Below are positions 22,313-31,847 of a stretch of DNA of 64,000 nucleotides, piece after piece (the first letter of the stretch is position 1; each line of letters starts with the position of its first letter). A model generated the notes under the pieces. It had not been told where the DNA came from, made no database searches, and worked only from the letters and a program-made list of their open reading frames with translations. Source of the stretch: Oidiodendron maius Zn (taxonomy: Eukaryota > Ascomycota > Leotiomycetes > Myxotrichaceae); assembly GCA_000827325.1 (NCBI GenBank), contig KN832872.1, forward strand, positions 434,001-498,000, written 5' to 3'. The position numbers and the translations under genes are program-made.

Positions 22313-22937
22313 AACATCAGAAACGGGCATCCGCATATTGTATAGTACCTCCTGCTCTTAGCATCTTATCGGAGCCCAGGAGTTAATTACTTATCGGATA
22401 TGAAGACGGCTGAAGCGGGGTCTACCGTAGACCCCGTAGGATTCAAAATATTTGCTCTTTGACCTCAAATTCCTAAGGCCACTGACCTATCTGCTCGTGG
22501 TAACTTATGTGATACGACATGGGCATTGGATGGTCAAGTGATAATTTGAAGAATGGCACAATAAGAGTGAAGTACAGGATGAGGGTATTGCTCAGGGCAT
22601 CGGAAAAGCGTTGACAGTACAAATAGACATATAGCTATATCGTTGAGATACGTTATATTGGAAGACAGTTCTTCAAGTATTATAACGGTAACAGAGTATC
22701 AACACTTGTATGCAGCTGAAAGATGCGCCCAGTCTCATACTGCCCCGAAAACTCCAAACTCCATCCTCACTACATCTAGACAAACTCTAAATGGTACAGA
22801 GACACAACGGGCATCTCCAGTCAATAATGTACAGCGGTGGTATCTATATCATAACGCCCTTGCAAGATATCTGAAGAGTTCCAGATTCAAAGTTCTTCTT
22901 CCTCGCACACACCCCTCCTCCATATCTTCTTTCTCTC
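22313..22937. other. Intergenic region between convergent ERCC1 and PTH
   Basis: Holds a perfect 9-bp inverted repeat with one-base spacer at 22417-22435. The plus-strand open frame 22643-23125 overlaps PTH in antisense and is not supported. Confidence 0.6.
22417..22435. repeat. 19-bp near-perfect palindrome downstream of ERCC1
   Basis: GGGGTCTAC-C-GTAGACCCC: two 9-base arms separated by one base. It lies 105 bp beyond the ERCC1 stop and could act as an mRNA 3'-end hairpin or a protein-binding palindrome; neither is shown. Confidence 0.7.
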
Positions 22938-23495
22938 TCACAGCGCACCGCTCATCTTCCTCAACTCCTCCTCCACTTTTACAACACACCCCTCAATCTT
23001 TGCCCTTTCAACGCCACTCATCTTCCTCAGTACATAGGTCGCAACCGCATCCGGATCCCTGCTCTGCGGCCTTCCAATTCCAATTCCAATTCTCGTGTAC
23101 TCCAAACCACTCAGCGCCTCCTTGATAGATTTTAACCCATTATGCCCCTTCGCACTCAGATTCCCGCTTCGGACACGCACCTCCCCCAGACCCAGCTCCA
23201 ATTCATCATGCACGACAATAAGTCGCGCCTCCGCCCCGCCGTCCTTCAGGAACTGCCGCCAGGCTGCAACCACCCCCGTTCCAGACACGTTCATGAGCGA
23301 GGAGGACTGCCATAGCGTGTAGATGGGGCCGGGAGAGACGAGGGCATTGCCATAGGCGCGGGACTTGTGGAAAGGAGGGTGCGAGAGGGTGGCCGCGAGG
23401 GAGGTGATGACCGTATGACCGGCGGAGTGGAGGGTGTTCAGGTACGGGGATGGATTTCCTATCGAGCAGACGAGAAGCCGCACAGGGGATGCCAT
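22938..23495 (-). CDS. PTH1: Peptidyl-tRNA hydrolase (Pth1 family)
   Basis: Uninterrupted frame of 185 residues. Peptidyl-tRNA hydrolase recycles tRNA from stalled peptidyl-tRNA; eukaryotic Pth1-type enzymes often serve mitochondria. Catalytic landmarks of the bacterial-type fold are all present: GNPSPYLNTLHSAGH (Asn and His), SSSLMNVSGTGV, VVHDELELGLGEVRVR (Asp), SAKGHNGLKSIKEAL (Asn), and RIGIGIGRPQSRDPDAVATYV. The start has little leader sequence (MASPVRLLVCSIGNPS). Confidence 0.92.
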   Translation of the reverse strand: MASPVRLLVCSIGNPSPYLNTLHSAGHTVITSLAATLSHPPFHKSRAYGNALVSPGPIYTLWQSSSLMNVSGTGVVAAWRQFLKDGGAEARLIVVHDELELGLGEVRVRSGNLSAKGHNGLKSIKEALSGLEYTRIGIGIGRPQSRDPDAVATYVLRKMSGVERAKIEGCVVKVEEELRKMSGAL

Positions 23496-23862
23496 CTTGA
23501 GTAGACGGCGCCTGGTAAGCGTACAAAGAGTGTAGGCAGGTGTTATTGCCGGTAAAGCATTTTCATGAGGGTTTTATAAGGTTGGTTGTGGCGATGTTCG
23601 GCCTTGTCAAATATTTCTGGGGTCGCCGAGATTTATAAGATATGCAGATAAGACGGATTTTGTACAGTATATATATTAGGTCTGTCTGGTATATTCCTAA
23701 ACAATTCCCACTCCAGACGCCAGACCTTTTGGTTTATGACAAATGTTCTCGTCGTCCTCTTGCCAGTCCCATTATACACAAATAGGTATTTTTTTAAACC
23801 AACTTACACATTTCCAACACCTAGCCAATACCCAATTCTGCGACTACATTCCTCTACCCCGC
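23496..23862. other. Intergenic region
   Basis: 5' flank of PTH1 and 3' flank of the SS18-like gene. No element recognised. Confidence 0.55.
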
Positions 23863-25501
23863 CTACACACCTTTGCCCCCAGCAGCGGTTTGAGCCTGCG
23901 CCTGTGCTTGTGCTTGGGCCTGGGCCTGAGCCTGAGCCTTAGCTTGCATCTGCTGTCTGGATGCCTCGCTGATTCTTTGGATAGGCGGGTCTTTCTTCGG
24001 GTCCGCGTCTGGGAAGAGGGCCTGCAAACGCTTGTATTGTTCTTTCAGCGTTTCGATCCTTTCTTCTCTAGTCTCTCCGCCTAGACCTTTCGGCTGTTCC
24101 TTGGCCTCTTGTGTTTCGCCTTCTTCATTCTTTGCCTCCGAACCATCAACATCCGTTTTGGGGCTGTCGGCTGCCGGATTCAGATGCAATGCCAAGGGAG
24201 GAGCTGACATGATGGCGGGATGGGGAGGAATTTGGCTCGAAGGCTTGTGTGCGCGGTCGGCAATAGCTGCAAGATATGCAAGGTTGGACTGAAGTCGACG
24301 CATACATCTAGATCATGGAATAGATCAGTACAAGGTTTCCGCGTATAAGGACGCACAGAGACATACTCAACATATTCCCTCCCAGTAGCGGCTTTGGCCT
24401 TCTCTGCTCGCTCTTTCTCCACCTTGTCTTTTTCTTCAGCGGGTGTGGAATTCGCTGCTGCGGCGGCGGCTTCCTCTTTCTTCTCTGCTTGCTGTGCATT
24501 CTGCAACTCAATGACCGCCATCAACAGTTCTCGATTGATCTCCAGTAATAATGTCACCCTTTCCCTCTCCCTTGATTCGCTCCCGGGGCTCAGGGGCGTC
24601 GCCATCTGCGCATTCCCTTGCCCTGTTTGTCCCTGCTGCGAGGAGGGGAAGACCGGTGTCTGGGGAGTGGTCACTGCCCCTCCAGCCTGTGGATTGCTGC
24701 CTGGCTGCTGTAACGGCGGGTTTGCATTTTGGCCCTGACCGGCTGCGAATTGTGGGTTCGCGCTGGTCGCGTGGGGAGGCGTCGACTGCATATTCCCGTA
24801 GGGAGAAGCGCGGTTTGGCGCAGAGGGGGGTTGTATGCGCTGGTTCATGAGTTGTGGGTTCATGGAGAAAGGTCTCGGGGCGGCGCTCCCGGGCGAGGAG
24901 GCAGCAAAATAATTCGTGGGGAGGTTCGAGGACACGGTAGGAATTGAGACACCGTATGGTGCGGACGTGTAAGGTGTCTGGTACTGGACGCCTGTTCCAG
25001 GGATGTCAGTTCGCTGTGGGAAGGAGGAATGAGGGCCTTGGCAGATGTGACATGGGAAGAGACGCACACTCCGACGCGAGGGTGCGAGGTGGTGGAGACC
25101 TGCGCCAAATCCAGCCCCAGAGAGAGTAGCAACGTGGAGGAGGGTTTTAGCAGCAGAGATATGTGACGGGACAGCCGTGCTGGAGGCAGAGACATACGAG
25201 ACAGGAACAGAAAAGACTTACCTCCGCCTGGCAGATGCACTCCCGCCATCCCTCCAACGTCCTGCTGGGGCGTCATGGCCATCCCCTCCGGGCTACCGCC
25301 CATCGCAGCCGCACCGGAGGCATCGTACATGGGTTGCTGAGGCGCTGCCCCATAGGCCTGCGGGTTGTACATCATGTGCTGGGGCAGCTGCTGGCCTTCC
25401 TGGCCCTGTTGACCCTGCTGGTGATGAGGCTGGTGGGGGTGGTTGAAGGGCGAGGACTCGTCTGCTGGCAGCGAGCCAAAGCCATAGGAAGGCCCGTACA
25501 T
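23863..25501 (-). CDS. SS18/SSXT-like protein, probable SWI/SNF subunit
   Basis: Three exons proposed: 25501-25222, 24991-24367 and 24307-23863, 449 residues. The first intron (25221-24992, GTAAGT..ACAG) is long at 230 nt and could hide another small exon. The N-terminal half is Gln/Pro/Gly/Met-rich. A domain around residues 250-325 reads VTLLLEINRELLMAVIELQN, then GREYVECMRRLQSNLAYLAA joined across intron 24366-24308. This is the pattern of the SSXT/SS18 N-terminal domain (plant GIF, human SS18), a chromatin-remodelling coactivator. The tail has SAPPLALHLNP and ends with an Ala-Gln repeat encoded at about 23892-23945. The family call is by motif; the SWI/SNF role is inference. Confidence 0.75.
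23892..23945 (-). repeat. GCN-CAR hexamer repeat encoding (Ala-Gln)n
   Basis: Tandem six-base units in the last exon of the SS18-like gene encode alternating Ala and Gln (about nine pairs). The third codon positions vary, so the repeat is not a fresh expansion. Confidence 0.8.
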
Positions 25502-25992
25502 GATGGACTTCGGGCGGACTAGAGCAGGGACAGCGGCCGACACGGCAAGACTCAGGTGATCCTTGCGCAGGGCATGGCGTTGATCAGACAGATAGGGAGG
25601 CCCGAGGTAAGGACGGCGTGTGTGTATGGCTGGGTGCGGTAGGGAGTCCCGTAAATAGTGCTCATAATATAGGCATGTAAGCAAGTGTGTGAGATGAAGC
25701 CCTTCGACGCCACGGATCGTCTACCGATCTCCCTAGTGAAAATATGGCAAGGCAAAAAGATGGATTGCTTCCCCCCCTCCATTGACATGGTTTCCGAGTG
25801 CAGGAAATACAACATGGGGTCTCTTCTTGAGACTATCCTGTCCTGACTGATCTAAGGCAGAGTAGAATAATGCGTCCTGCTCGAATTATAAAATAATGCT
25901 GCCGGCCTACGACTTTCACACGACCGTGTTGTACAAGCACCTACCGCGTTACATCTGGTTCTACTATTTGAGATGCATATTATTCCACAGCC
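25502..25992. other. Intergenic region
   Basis: Leader of the SS18-like gene (the frame stays open upstream of the chosen ATG to about 25684) and 3' flank of folylpolyglutamate synthase 2. No other element seen. Confidence 0.55.
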
Positions 25993-27693
25993 CTACTTTT
26001 TGTGCTGCTTGTCTAATACCCTCAAAAAACCTCCAACGAGATGCAGACTTCCCGTGACGAGGACCAAGAGTCTCCCATCTCCCTCCGATACCTTCAACGC
26101 CCATTCTACTGCCTCCTCTACGCTGCTGTAACACATATGCAGCGGATTACGATCTAGCCTGCTATACACGCTCGCCATGTGTTTCTGGCGCTGAAGATCT
26201 GGCTGATCCACCTCGTCTTTGAATGGGGTGTTCGTGCAGAATGCCGCATACGTAAAGACACTTGGAGTCTTGGCCTTGATCTCACGTAAACTGTTGAATC
26301 CGGCATCACAGACGGGCGTTTGCTGATGGAAATCCCTGCCATTCGATATTGTAGTTATAAGTCTGCGAATGAGTGCTTCGGCATCGCGGTCTTGCTGGTT
26401 GAAGATGAGCATGGTAGCCGCTGGAGAGCTATCTCTCTGGATGGCCGCTTCAAGTCTCTTTACAAACCACTTGCCTACAGCATCGATACTGTCGATTGTA
26501 TGGGCACCATCGATAAGCCATTCAACATTCCCATAATTTTGGATCTCAAATCTACCCCGTAACTTGGCACTCTTTAAGCCTCTTCTGAATTGCTCCGACA
26601 TATTATTAACAGATAGCGGTAAGGAATTGGGCACAGGGACACCGCTTGTAATACCTACTGTGCGCAGGTGGGTTGCGGCAACTGGAACAGCTAGACTGGC
26701 ATTCTCCACCTGTTGAGCTCCTTCCATAGCAAGTTCGATCTCTGTCGCATCACTGTCTCCTGATGTGAACGGTTTCACAACCTCCAGCCTGACACCTTTC
26801 TCAGAAGCTCGCTTCTCCAGCGCAATCTGGGCAGCTGGAATCTGTCTAATGGTAAATGCAGGCACTCCTGCCTTCATAATTCCAGCTTTATGCCAGGCTA
26901 TCTCATCGATTGTCTCCCCCAGCATCCCAATATGATCAATTCCTAGTCGGCCAATGGCAGACACGGTGACAGCATCAGACGGAAGGATGTTGGTACTATC
27001 ATATTCGCCGCCAATGCCACATTCAATGATGGCAGACTCTACACCCTCTTGCAAGAAGGTATGCAGTGCAAGGATCGTCAAATAGCGAAAGTAGCCTGGC
27101 TTGGTATCCAGTGACATTGGATCAGAATTCGGTGCATTAGCAGAGAAACGATTCCACAGCTCAAAGAAATAACGCGTAAACAGCGATTCAGATATGGGAG
27201 ATCCGTCGATGCGTATACGCTCGAGGACAGTTATGAGATGCGGTGAAGTGTACGTTCCAATTTTGCCCAGGTATTTTCGTGCGCCGCCCTGAACGCCATT
27301 ACCGGAAGAATCTCCACGATACTGCAGGAGTATGCTCTCGGTCAAGGCGCACACGCTTCCTTTGCCCTTCGTCCCAGCTACATGAATGCATCTCAAGCCG
27401 TGTTTCGCAAAATCCCCAGGAGAATATCCGGCTCTTCGAGTCCAGTTCAGCATTTCCGGTATAGCATCCTGATTCATATCACGTGTGGATGTAGATATCG
27501 AATTCACAATAGAGCGGTTCGATTGAAGTTTATCGAGAAGACTGAGAGCATCGGCATAACTGCGGGAGGAAGACCACCTTATCGAGATACCAGAATGATG
27601 GCCAGCCTGACATGAAAGAAATGCAGGACGGGACATTGAGAAGTCTAAGGCAGCATGGCGAAGAGAGGGGGGAAGGCAGAAAACCCCTGCCAT
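25993..27693 (-). CDS. Folylpolyglutamate synthase 2 (intronless paralogue)
   Basis: One frame of 566 residues. Mur-ligase-fold enzyme extending the polyglutamate tail of folates. Seen: SRSYADALSLLDKLQSN, IHVAGTKGKGSVCALTESIL, TYTSPHLITVLERIRIDG, IIECGIGGEYDSTNILPSDA, LGIDHIGMLGETIDEIAWHK, AGVPAFTIRQIP, WLIDGAHTIDSIDAVGKWF, MLIFNQQDRDAEAL and VLVTGSLHLVGGFLRVLD. The N-terminus is Arg/Ser-containing and could be a mitochondrial leader. Compared with the copy at 13433-15198 it is longer, has a longer segment before the P-loop, and lacks all four introns; both retain the key motifs. Confidence 0.93.
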   Translation of the reverse strand: MAGVFCLPPSLRHAALDFSMSRPAFLSCQAGHHSGISIRWSSSRSYADALSLLDKLQSNRSIVNSISTSTRDMNQDAIPEMLNWTRRAGYSPGDFAKHGLRCIHVAGTKGKGSVCALTESILLQYRGDSSGNGVQGGARKYLGKIGTYTSPHLITVLERIRIDGSPISESLFTRYFFELWNRFSANAPNSDPMSLDTKPGYFRYLTILALHTFLQEGVESAIIECGIGGEYDSTNILPSDAVTVSAIGRLGIDHIGMLGETIDEIAWHKAGIMKAGVPAFTIRQIPAAQIALEKRASEKGVRLEVVKPFTSGDSDATEIELAMEGAQQVENASLAVPVAATHLRTVGITSGVPVPNSLPLSVNNMSEQFRRGLKSAKLRGRFEIQNYGNVEWLIDGAHTIDSIDAVGKWFVKRLEAAIQRDSSPAATMLIFNQQDRDAEALIRRLITTISNGRDFHQQTPVCDAGFNSLREIKAKTPSVFTYAAFCTNTPFKDEVDQPDLQRQKHMASVYSRLDRNPLHMCYSSVEEAVEWALKVSEGDGRLLVLVTGSLHLVGGFLRVLDKQHKK

Positions 27694-28009
27694 TGGCGCA
27701 TGTTATGGGAAAGCTTGGCGTCTACAATCTGATTGTTACGACTTCGGTATGTGGTGGTGAGAAGCAGCATATCTCAACACGCATGTGAGGAACTAGGGGA
27801 CATTTCTGATCAGAGGATCGCAGAAACTCGTCTAGTGGTGGATTTCACCCTTGTGCTAAGCAGATCCGGGATCCCTGCACCGAAGCTACGTAATTACATT
27901 AGTCAGCAACCTGAAGTTTGGAGTGGCAAGCCTTCATCAAGTTTGAGTAACATACTGTATACTATGTCTATCTCTTTACAAAGTCGACTGTCGCAAGATT
28001 GTCCCAAAA
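27694..28009. other. Intergenic region (divergent promoter)
   Basis: 316 bp between the divergent folylpolyglutamate synthase 2 and the unrecognised gene at 28010. Nothing recognised. Confidence 0.55.
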
Positions 28010-29222
28010 ATGGCTTTGTTTTTCAATAGCATTAAAGCTGCCTTTTCCCAGCTCTCTGTAGCGGCAGATTCAAATTTTCCTGGCTCATACTCTGTATCCG
28101 ATAAGAAATTGTACGATCCTAGCCCGAGGGACGTGATCATTGTCAGATATCTACTACATGTTATCGCATCATTCCCACTCGAGCTCATCGATACAATTAT
28201 TGATTTGGCGGAGTATTGGCCATGCGTGAGCACAATTAATACAACCAACCACAAGGTTCGGAGTAGTCAAAATGACGGTAACAAATTCGTGGTTAGTGGA
28301 AACTGAGTTTCTAAATCGCATGTTGCCAATCTAGTTTTTATTATGAGTCCTAATGAAATACAGCTGAGATCTGTACCCCTTGGTGTTGTTCCAGACCATT
28401 ATAATGGATCTGGTGGGATTGAGAATCCGTATTATTTAACGCCGCCGCGACCATGGCGGGATCCTACTGAAGCTTCAAAAGACATGTCCCACCAAGTCGT
28501 CAGCCGGCTGAGATCAAAATTCCACACCAGAGGCGAGCATCCGTGCCGAAAGATTGTTTTTACTATCAAATCTCATGATCAAGGCTGGGCCAGTGATCGC
28601 TCAGATACGGGGACTTATACAGGTTCCTATACGTGGTTCGATGTCGGGCTTGAAAAAATGATCCCTATTAACGAAAGTAGGTCGCCAATTAGTCCTTCTA
28701 TGCAATCCAGAGGCCATGAAGCTGAGTATCATAATTATACCTCTCTAACTATATACAGAAACTTCTGACGAGGCACCATTTCCTCCTTTCTGCATTACAA
28801 AAAGTGGCCCTGAATTTCCTACGGATCCAGATGCCGGAAACTCAGACCCTATTCGCGATATCTATACTCTCCGGACTATACTACCTCATACAACTGTCAC
28901 GCAACATACTGATAGCCAAGATATGTCCTATCAATTTGAGCATCCGCTTTTGCCAGACGACACGGTACTGCAGAAGAATGTGAAATGTAGTAAAAGAATG
29001 AAGGAGCATGTGATCGTATGGTCTTTTGACGACCGTACCGAGCCACAAAGCGAAGAAGCCAATGAATTAGAAGAACAAGGCAAGGGCAGAGTAACCGGTT
29101 CAGGAGATATGGTAAGGGGTTTAGTGGTGGGTGATGTGGTTACATTATGGGCGAAGTCAAGATTTCCTGGTTGGGTGAATGAGATCGAGGAAGTAAAGAT
29201 AGATGTATACTGGGCGGTATAA
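28010..29222 (+). CDS. Unrecognised protein, possibly a conserved fungal family
   Basis: Three exons proposed: 28010-28277, 28335-28676 and 28759-29222, 357 residues. The first donor (GTAACA, phase 1) is the best of several; it gives NDVFIMSPNEIQLRSVPLG. The second intron is GTAGGT..ACAG. An N-terminal segment FPLELIDTIIDLAEYWP resembles the short F-box-like helix seen at the start of many fungal proteins of unknown role. The middle part has CRKIVFTIKSHDQGWASD and GTYTGSYTWFDVGLEKM, and the end reads RGLVVGDVVTLWAKSRFPGW; I take these as one globular beta-rich domain. No signal peptide or membrane helix. Function unknown. Confidence 0.6.
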
Positions 29223-29569
29223 GCTGCGGATTATGGGTAGTGGCGTAGAATTACTATGCATTAAGGGCCATAGGGGCTGGCATCCGGACATTCATATTTC
29301 CTGGACGTCGTCCTCTCAGGGCTGCGAGACTGTCTGGTAATATGCCTATGTCTCCATCTCTATTTTATGGATACGAAGAGCCAGAGAGCTTCAATATTAC
29401 TATCCCAATTCAAAAGTCATTGTCTATTGGGGTATCTCCGCATCTATCAACGTTGATAACGAAAACACAACGCCGACTCGCTCCACTAAATTTCTTAGAA
29501 TGCTTTCATGATTCGAGACCCTCAACAATCCAAAATGCTATGTACTTTTGATGCATGTCGTCTAATCTA
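29223..29569. other. Intergenic region between convergent genes
   Basis: 3' flanks of the unrecognised gene and the ornithine carrier. No element recognised. Confidence 0.55.
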
Positions 29570-30640
29570 TCAACGAAAGCTGAATTTCTCTTTCAGGGAA
29601 TCGAAAATAATGAAGATAAATGCGCTGCTAGGTGCGCTTCTCGCAACTGTAATACCACAGCCACGGTATAAGCCTTTGAAACCATATTGTTTATATATGG
29701 ACATGCCTTCAGCCCAAAAGCGTGTTTTGGGTGCCGAGGAATGGACGCTGGTGGTTTGCATCCTCGATTTAATCGTGTCGGCTGGGAAGAATAGGAAGTT
29801 GTAGGACATGCCTGCAGAGGCTCCGGCTACGGCCTGCTGCCACAGTGGGAGCGGTATCAATGCATTGCCGGATGCGACTGGTTTTGATGTTTCAAGTGGT
29901 CCAATTGACGAGTTTGGGTAAAGTGAAGATCGGGTGTTCAGTTTCCTAAAAATCAACGTGACAGTTTCCTTTGTCCCAAACCACGCTGCGCTTCCACCAG
30001 TCTCACGGATCAGAGTACCAAGCTGACCATGCCAAAATCCCCGCAAACCTTGATGTCGAAACACATCTCTCATTACTTTTAGTGGTGTGTGTACTCGTAT
30101 AGCACCCTCTCTGGAGCTGGTAGCTGGCGCTTGTATCTTGCATTTCACCAACTCGATCGGTGTCAGAAGCAGGCTCGTGAATGCACCGCTCATAGCTCCA
30201 GTAAGGAATAGCGCTGAGAGTGGTAGGGATTTATCTCGATCATATAGTCCAGCTTCAAAAAACGACTCTCGGGCGACTCGCTCCCAGAAGAAGAGAGACG
30301 ATGTTTCGATTGCAGCGCCAACAAGTGGTGCGCTCAAGCCTCGATATAGGCCGAGAAACCCATCTGAATGGAGAGATTGCTTGAAGCAATCTAAAGGTCC
30401 AGTGTATCGTAGGGGGAGATGGTCGGGCTGGGATTGCAGACGGACTTTAACGGTGTCGAAGGGGTACTCGATGACTTTGCCCACTGCGCCTGCAATCTAA
30501 GACATATTAGAAAGGATAATTTCTATCATGGCGAATTTACTTACAGAGCCAAAGAGAACGTCTTCTATAGCATCTAGAAAAGTTTCTCTTCCATGCATCG
30601 CAGTCTCGGAGCTGACCTCTGCAGTCCTGGAAGCTGTCAT
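29570..30640 (-). CDS. ORT1: Mitochondrial ornithine carrier (ORT1/AmcA type)
   Basis: Exons 30640-30545 and 30496-29570 join over a 48-nt intron (GTAAGT..TTAG), giving 340 residues. The joined start [20 protein letters not shown] leads into the first carrier signature [20 protein letters not shown], followed by [18 protein letters not shown]; these are hallmark positions of the ornithine/arginine carrier. The second and third repeats show [15 protein letters not shown] and [14 protein letters not shown]. The carrier exchanges ornithine across the inner mitochondrial membrane, linking arginine synthesis in the matrix to the cytosol. ARG8 of the same pathway is also in this window (53985-55528) but 23 kb away. 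The 5' flank holds two inverted repeats (30682-30696, 30709-30724). Confidence 0.92.
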
Positions 30641-31847
30641 CTCTTGAGGCTTGTGGAGGTGTGTTTAGTGCTGTTCTGCACCTATCCTAAGGATAGCACA
30701 GTAGGATAAGAAGTGACCACTTCTCAGTCTAGCATAGAATATGGTACAGCTCTGTTGCTCCTAAGCAGACGGCAAACTTAGTGGCTAGGTACTATGCTCA
30801 GGTCCTGTATGTCGGCATCCGGCCAGGCAGGCCAGGAATCTCGCAAGGCGTGCACAGTGCTCTTCGAAGGTTCAACAATCCCTTTAAGAGGACTTTTGGA
30901 GTTCGAGGAGGGAGTTGTGAAGACGACAGCAACGCTGATCGTCGAGCGTTATCGGAGGGGTTATCGGGGAAGCATTGCAGGCGAAACTTATACGGAAGCA
31001 GTGGGACCGTGAGGGGTTTTCTGGCTTAAATGACTCTCTGGACGATAGAAAGCACCCGATATTGCGGGGTCTGCCAAGTACGTAGGTAGGTAAGTAGGTA
31101 CGTGGTGAATGGTAAAGGGTCGACTAATTCGCGCAAAGAAATTTATAACTTTTCGGTGAAGGCCTGATAGGAGCGGTGGGGCTAGTCTCAGGTACGTACC
31201 TACCGTACACCTGGTGGACAGAGGCAGGCATCGAAGCGGGAGTGTATTGCAATATAAATACTATATACTTAGTATATACGCTTCTGTAGGGATGGCATGT
31301 GCTATTTACTTAATTCTCATCGCTGCAGTCATGGCAGCTATGACCATTAGCATTGATAGTCACATGCTATTTGTACTTATGTAGCTTGCATTTACTCAAG
31401 ACGCCGGCCATGAGGCCTTTATGTTGTAGTCTGTTGGCCCAAATCAGTCTAGTTTATAATAGCGTCTTAGCATAGGGAATGTTGGCCTGTTAAAGGAGCT
31501 ACTACGTTTACTCGTAAGGATGGTGTAGTTAAGAAATACCAAGTATTTCAATGGACGGCATCAAATCCACTGACCAAGAACACGCCAATTCACCAAACAT
31601 ACACGAATGAGTAATCAGCAGGACACCCAGAGAATAGGGTGCAGAACGAGCATCTGCCCATATACTCTTACCTGAATAAGAGAACAATTAACTCGCAGGG
31701 CTTTAGTCTTTGCGCATTCCACTTGCCTTCTGCAGGGGTTGTCACTTTTCCTTCCCACCCAAACTCCTGCCTTTCTTCATCGGGCCGTTATTTATCCGCA
31801 TTTGCTCCGCTATTCCGCACTCGCACAGGTTACCTCACAAGAGTTCC
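30641..31847. other. Intergenic region with short repeats (divergent promoter)
   Basis: 1.2 kb upstream of both ORT1 and the RFTS protein gene. It contains inverted repeats at 30682-30696 (CTATCCT-A-AGGATAG), 30709-30724 (AGAAGT-GACC-ACTTCT) and 31262-31278 (TATATACT-T-AGTATATA), and TAGG-type tetramers around 31081-31101 with a GTACGTAC partner at 31193-31203. No gene supported; 30781-31029 is a chance ORF. Confidence 0.6.

Noticed and set aside
22643-23125. Plus-strand 160-codon ORF
   Set aside because: Antisense to the well-supported PTH1 gene; Ser/Pro/His-rich shadow frame.
25502-25684. Longer N-terminus for the SS18-like protein
   Set aside because: Open frame only; sequence unlike the rest and the ATG at 25501 suits the Gln/Pro-rich start better.
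30781-31029. 82-codon plus-strand ORF
   Set aside because: Gly/Arg/Ser-rich chance frame in the ORT1 promoter.
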